Assembly: GCA_964036195.1 (NCBI GenBank)
Contig: OZ038450.1
Coordinates: forward strand, 11,472,701 to 11,536,700
Reading direction: 5' to 3'
From: Sphaerolaimus hirsutus
Taxonomy: Eukaryota; Nematoda; Chromadorea; Monhysterida; Sphaerolaimidae
Length of the DNA stretch: 64,000 bases
Of the stretch, positions 59,270 through 64,000 are shown in pieces (the first letter of the stretch is position 1; each line of letters begins with the position of its first letter). The notes beneath the pieces are model-generated. The model searched no databases, was not told the DNA's origin, and saw only the letters and a program-made list of their open reading frames with translations. The translations under genes and the position numbers were made by a program.

Positions 59270-59690
59270 ATGATCTGCGCGCGGATGTGTGTTAAGAAGT
59301 CGAGAGCGGTGCGGCTGGCGTGCCGAAAGCCGGGGCCGACGGAAGGCGGCGCAATGCACAAGTTCGGCCCAGCGGCGCGGCTGTGTGCACTGCGGCAGCG
59401 ACGCGACGCACCAGCGCACTCTTCATCGGGCTGGCGGGCGGCGGCGACGCTTCACTAGCTCACATAATTCGATCGCGTCGGGCGCAATTTCGGGCCGGTC
59501 GCGTCGCCGCGCGCCCCGTCGCCGCAGTGTCAGCTGTAATCACGGCTCGCTTCAACTCTCATTGCGAGCCGGCACTATATGCGCGTGTGCGGCGGCCGCG
59601 CGGCCCGGCGGGCGATAGTTAGCCCGCGTGAAGCAGTGCACCACACACGTGCGCCCCCACGCGAATCGAACGTGGCTCGATCGCAATTCG
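59270..59690. other. CpG-rich patch, possible promoter
   Basis: Dense CpG with open but unrecognisable frames in both directions and CACTATATGCGCG at 59573. Could be a promoter or first exon of a gene outside the window. Confidence 0.3.
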
Positions 59691-60423
59691 CAATATCTCT
59701 GTCTTTTTCCATTTCTATTAAATCGCGCCCGCTTAAAATTGCGCGTGTGAAAGTTTGACTCCTCAGTTGTCGCGTGTGCCACTGTAAAATTTGCGTGGGT
59801 AGGTAGGTAGATCAGTAGTACGCTCCTTTTTATGCTACTTGTCTTCGTAGAAGAAATACATAGAGATGATGTTTGTGTAGTCTTGGTCAAGTCTATGATT
59901 CAACTTTTCGCCATATTCCTGCTGAGAATCAGGCACAAGGCAGCAAACAAATAAAGGCTACATTTGTTAATGCACGCAAAAGTATAGTACTGCGTCTGTT
60001 CCAGAGTTACTGGGATGGGACATTTGTTTTTCTGTTTTGTGAATTTGTCACTACATGCAAACTTGTAGTACCTGCAAAACACTTAAAGTAATGAAAATCT
60101 ATTGATCTCCTGATGCCCGTTTACTTAGGCATTCAGCCATCGATAGATTCACTCAATTTCAATCAACTATAGCCAGTCCAATCCATTTATAAAACAAAAA
60201 CCATCAAGGTCATTTTACTAGTCAATATGGCTTTTTTACACGCACGGCTTCATGTCTCACGCTGGTCGCTTATTCATTTCGCTTCGCTCAGTCGACATTG
60301 ACAGCGGTCTCCATGTAGGTGAGCAATAAAAGAGACATTTCGATTTGTTTTGTGAGTCGCAGAACACAGCGACCAATAATTCCTGATACCTGATTCCCCT
60401 GATGCGATAGCGACGGACAGATA
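59691..60423. other. No feature seen
   Basis: No exon, RNA gene or paired repeat recognised. Confidence 0.3.
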
Positions 60424-60710
60424 CCGTATTTCTTCTAATAGAACGGCGCACTTCCAATAGAACGGCAGGTTTTGGCAAGTTTTTGCGCTCACGAAAACAA
60501 TAGAACGGCAGCCTCCAATATAACGGTAGGTTGAAAGAGTGCCAAAATAAATAAAAAATGAATGGCGAGAACGTTCAAAGCATTTAAAGCAAAAGATATT
60601 AGATTTCGAATTAATGCTCAGATATTAAAATACCTATTGAACGGCACCTCTACAACAGCAGGTAAAAAGTTGACGATAAAAACGGTAGTCTTCTATTAGA
60701 AGAAATACTG
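60424..60710. mobile_element. CCGTATTTCTTCTAATAGAACGGC element, TA-flanked
   Basis: 287 bp, ends CCGTATTTCTTCTAATAG and CTATTAGAAGAAATACTG with TA on each side. Four AATAGAACGGC-type blocks lie near the left end and two near the right. Intact member of the sub-family also seen at 17.95, 19.42 and 44.14 kb. Confidence 0.85.
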
Positions 60711-60799
60711 TAGATTATGGCTGCGTCGTCCACTCGCCTACTTCGCATCCCTTTTGCAGTCATTTTGCGCTTGCACCGTGCAGCCGCTGCAGCGGCCAC

Positions 60800-62496
60800 T
60801 AGGGTTGGGAACCCGACCCGACCCGACCCGTATCCGATACCCGCACACTTTTTGGAACCGAAATCCGAAACCCGAAACCCGAACCCAAAACTACTACCTG
60901 AACCCGAACCCGATACCCGACCTCAATACCTGAACCCGCACTCAATACCCGAAAATACCCCTTGTAGGCCACTGCAATACTGCCAACATTAACTGAGATG
61001 TCTCAAGCACTGTTGAAATTTTTTGGTGGGTTTAGTGTTTATATATAGGTATTCTAGTTTGCCACTGTTTTTTTCCCAAAGAGGGGCCAAAGAGAAACCT
61101 GCAAAAAATATGTTACACCATTCGTGGGTAACGATGGCAAACCTCCCAGAAAAAAGTATTTAAATTTTTAAGTGTTTTTTCGAAAATGAATTTTCGAATT
61201 TTCGAATTTTTTCCCAAATTAATTTTCGAATTTCAAATTTAATTTTCGAATTTTCAAATTTTCGAATCTTTTTTGGCAATTTTCGAATTTTTTTAGAAAA
61301 GTATTGAATTTGAAGCTCAAAACACAGTATTTGGACTGTTTTCATGTTTGGAGCCCCTTTTAACCTTAATTTCACTGTAAATGAAGCATGACATGACAGT
61401 TTCACTTCACTTTAACATGACAAATGGTAGAAACAATTACCGTATTTCCACGAATTACCCCCGGGGTATATATTTTTCAGAGTGGTAATTTTGAGGGGGT
61501 TAAACGAGGGGGGGGGCACCATTTGGGGCTGAATGCCTTCCAAAAACGTTTGTGTGAAAGCCCCTCGGAAGACCCACGAGCGATTTTTTGGATGAACCGG
61601 CATTTGTATACGCGGAAGTAGAGCGCCGCGGTTCTTTGTATGGGTGGCTCCGTGCACTCCTAAACGGTATTGATGGCGTCCACGCTGCGCCATCGACGCC
61701 ATTTCAATGTTTTTTTTTCATTACATGAAACTTTTTCAGACCCACCGCATATCAATTGTCGCTTTATTCAGCACGCTGAACTTAAGACTGTGTTTTGTAG
61801 CCTTGAATTACCTGAAAAATTCGAAAACTATTTTTGAATTTTCGAATTTTCGAATTTTTTAAAAAATAAATCGATTTTTAAGTGTTTTTTCCAGGGGTGA
61901 AATAAAAATTCGAAAATTATGAAAAAATTTGAAAATTCGAAAATATTTTCGAATTTTCGAATCTTTTTTTGCCATCGTTATTCGTGGGGCCTCAGCAACC
62001 ATGGCATGACACTATGCAAAATAACAGAAGTCAGCAGTTATTACCCAAGCATGTTGAGGTAACACTGTGGGCCAATCTGAATCCAACAAAAATATGTCTC
62101 ACTATTTTTGGGGGACTCAGCCACAACAGTGTGATGGTATCCCACAATAAATGGAGCTATGTTTTATATCACAATTCAATGGTCATGCTTTTTTCTTGAG
62201 CAAGATGATTGTTTTGGAAGACCTGCTGCATCTCTGTGTATTTGCACTTAGTGAAACACCTTGTGATACATACACTACACCATGCTGTATTTTTGTTGTT
62301 AAATCTTATACCAGATGATTTAATTCTATTACCCGATCCCCGACATTTTTATTACTCGATACCCAACATTTTTACCTGAAAACCCGACCCGATACCCGAC
62401 CTCAATACCCGAACCCGATACCCGATACCTGACCCGAAATTTTTAGGACCCGATATCCGATACCCGAACCCGAAAATCTTTAAATTCCCAACCCTA
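60800..62496. mobile_element. hAT-type element with CCCGAACCCGATA repeat arms
   Basis: 1697 bp, tips TAGGGTTGGGAA and TTCCCAACCCTA, flanks gcggccac and gcagccac (8-bp duplication, one change). About 170 bp at each end is degenerate ACCCGAACCCGATACCCGA. The middle is AT-rich and carries the nested element 61129-61980. No transposase recognised. Confidence 0.85.
61129..61980. mobile_element. Nested hAT-type element of TTTTCGAATT repeats
   Basis: 852 bp, tips TAACGATGGCAAA and TTTGCCATCGTTA, perfect 8-bp duplication ttcgtggg (61121-61128, 61981-61988). Both halves are TTCGAATTTTCGAAT repeats. A one-ended CCGTATTTCCACGAATTACC fragment (61440-61520) sits inside, making a three-level nest. Confidence 0.9.
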
Positions 62497-62504
62497 GCAG
62501 CCAC

Positions 62505-62790
62505 TACCGTATTTACGCAGTCCCACGGGGAATTTTTTTTAGTCGGGCTTTTTTTAGAGGGGAACTAATCAAAAGAGAATTTTTTGAGGGAAGAATGACA
62601 ATTTCGGCAATATTTTTAAGCATGTTTTTTGTTCTCAATTAACACTCAGGTTATTCTCAAGCATCAATTCTATTCAGGAAATACCGTATTTACCTGGATA
62701 ATAAATTTATCAAATACCTCAAATCAAATACCTCAAATGTTCTTGAGTAGAGAAAACGTATTTCAGATAAGGTTATTTATACATATATGT
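62505..62790. repeat. Two CCGTATTTAC-type ends
   Basis: CCGTATTTACGCAGTCCCACG (62508) and CCGTATTTACCTGGATAATA (62684) are further variants of the shared tip, each without a partner end. Confidence 0.45.
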
Positions 62791-62794
62791 GCCC

Positions 62795-63050
62795 GGATCG
62801 CAAAGAATGTGCCCAAAAGTACTGATATCTTAGTCGATAACACACGAGCAGGATAATTATGTACGCACTTTCACAAAACGAAACATATTTTGAAAAGAAA
62901 AAGGCGGAGTCGCGTACAATTGATGGATGTTTTTTTCCTGAAACGTTCTTTTCTTTTTTTGCTGGAACAATTGTTATTTTAAAAAGGATGACGGCATGTG
63001 GACTGTTTCCTTCATAACAATGCATAGCATGCGGTCCTCTGAGTATAGTG
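62795..63050. mobile_element. CTCGGCGGAC-family copy
   Basis: GATCGCAAAGAATGTGCCC to ATAGCATGCGGTCCTCTGAG matches 38624-38876 along its length; tips degraded. Confidence 0.65.
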
Positions 63051-63109
63051 AATTTGAAGGTGAAAATGGGCAAAAGGGTATAAACATTAGTGATGTTGAG
63101 TGAGAATTA

Positions 63110-63755
63110 GGGCTAAATTTCCCAAAAATATTCACTTTTACGTTTTCCAGGGAAAAGTATTTGACGCATGCTTACTCGTGTAAAAACATAACTTTACGTT
63201 TTCTCTACTCGGGGGATGAGTAAAAACGAAATAGGTAGTATACTTTGAAATAGTATACATTTACCGTATTTCCTCGAAATACCCCCCCCCTCGAAATACC
63301 CCCCCCCCTCGTTTGACCCCCCCCCCCTCTCGAGACCACTATGAAACAATCACCCCCCCCTCGAAATACCCCCCCCCAGATTGAGTGTAGAGAGAACGTA
63401 CATGCCAAATACTGCAGTTTGTGTTCTGCGTAGTGCAGAACAACACACGTTAAAACAATGTCGGAATCACGTTAGAACAGTGTTTATACCATCTACGTAC
63501 TAATATTAGTCTACATAACCTTATAAATGGTGGTTTTTGTTGTATTTTTCGACGTCTGCGTACGTTTCAGACGACAATTTCGTACTGGGATTTATAAAAT
63601 TTTCTTGTGAAATAATAACCCCCCCCCTCGAAATACCCCCCCCCCCCTCGTTTAACCCCCCCCCCCTCTCGGGACCACTATGAAACAATCACCCCCCGGG
63701 GGGTATTTCGAGGAAATACGGTAAGTATACTTTGAAAAAGTTCGTAGCTTTCAAC
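63110..63755. mobile_element. hAT CAGAGTTGTTAAAA-family fragment split by a CCGTATTT element
   Basis: TTCACTTTTACGTTTTCCAG to ATAGTATACATTTA on the left and AGTATACTTTGAAAAAGTTC to TTTCAACATTTCTG on the right are family sequence. The insertion 63264-63721 separates them. Confidence 0.6.
63264..63721. mobile_element. CCGTATTTCCTCGAAATACC element, TA-flanked
   Basis: 458 bp, TA on each side. A block with long C-runs and CTCGAGACCACTATGAAACA occurs near both ends in direct orientation. Family core between them. Confidence 0.85.
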
Positions 63756-64000
63756 ATTTCTGCCATCGAATCGGCAGCATAGCATCCTAATGGCACCACA
63801 CGACTTATAGCCAATCGTAATACCTAGTCTCATTTCACACTGTTGAACACCAATTGAACGCCAGCATGCCGATGCGGCGTGAGTGAAGTGAATGTATTCA
63901 AACAAACACCTGCCGCCTGCAAAAATGGAGATTGCAATTTAACGCGCTCTATTTTCGAACTAAAAACGATAAGCTCGCTCGCAGCTATTCGAATTGACAA
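63756..64000. other. No feature seen
   Basis: Window end; no exon or paired repeat recognised. Confidence 0.3.

Overview
This is a nuclear segment from an animal genome. Three bilaterian-type, spliced genes sit in a long stretch of interleaved, largely non-autonomous mobile elements. Exons are GC-rich and the DNA between them is AT-rich. Several introns are very short (64, 73 and 89 bp), and gene space is dominated by small transposons with clear target duplications. A cilium gene, a tandem-C2 (synaptotagmin-like) gene and a PTF1A/Fer-type bHLH gene together indicate a bilaterian; the short introns lean towards an arthropod. I cannot name the species.

Layout. BBS1 is on the + strand at 752-4049. 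It has six exons that join in frame to about 584 residues and looks complete. A synaptotagmin-like gene lies tail to tail with it on the - strand. Its last four exons (4694-7194) join in frame and encode C2A, C2B and the C-terminus. Further 5' exons are read at 7639-7980, 19018-19293 and 37288-37640, with weaker candidates at 41.5-42.0 kb, so the gene probably spans more than 33 kb with TE-filled introns. A three-exon PTF1A/Fer-type bHLH gene is on the - strand at 50901-51985 (about 312 residues, complete).

Mobile DNA. A young LTR retroelement (31176-35346) has two 417-bp LTRs that differ at two sites, a Gag plus retropepsin-like reading frame with two in-frame stops, and no reverse transcriptase or integrase. 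hAT-type elements with 8-bp target duplications recur (around 2.5, 8.2, 10, 14.3, 30.4, 35.6, 45.2, 46.0, 58.5, 60.8 and 61.1 kb). Many of them enclose nothing but degenerate short repeats. A second large group is flanked by TA and starts CCGTATTT. It falls into at least three sub-families that share the outer tip but carry unrelated subterminal modules. Long inverted-repeat (foldback) elements, a 39-bp minisatellite and several multi-level nests complete the window.

The three genes show no sign of acting in one pathway. BBS1 serves the ciliary BBSome, the C2 protein is probably in membrane trafficking, and the bHLH is a DNA-binding regulator. The main interest lies in the architecture of the repeat families and how they invade introns, in one case stopping 8 bp from a splice donor.
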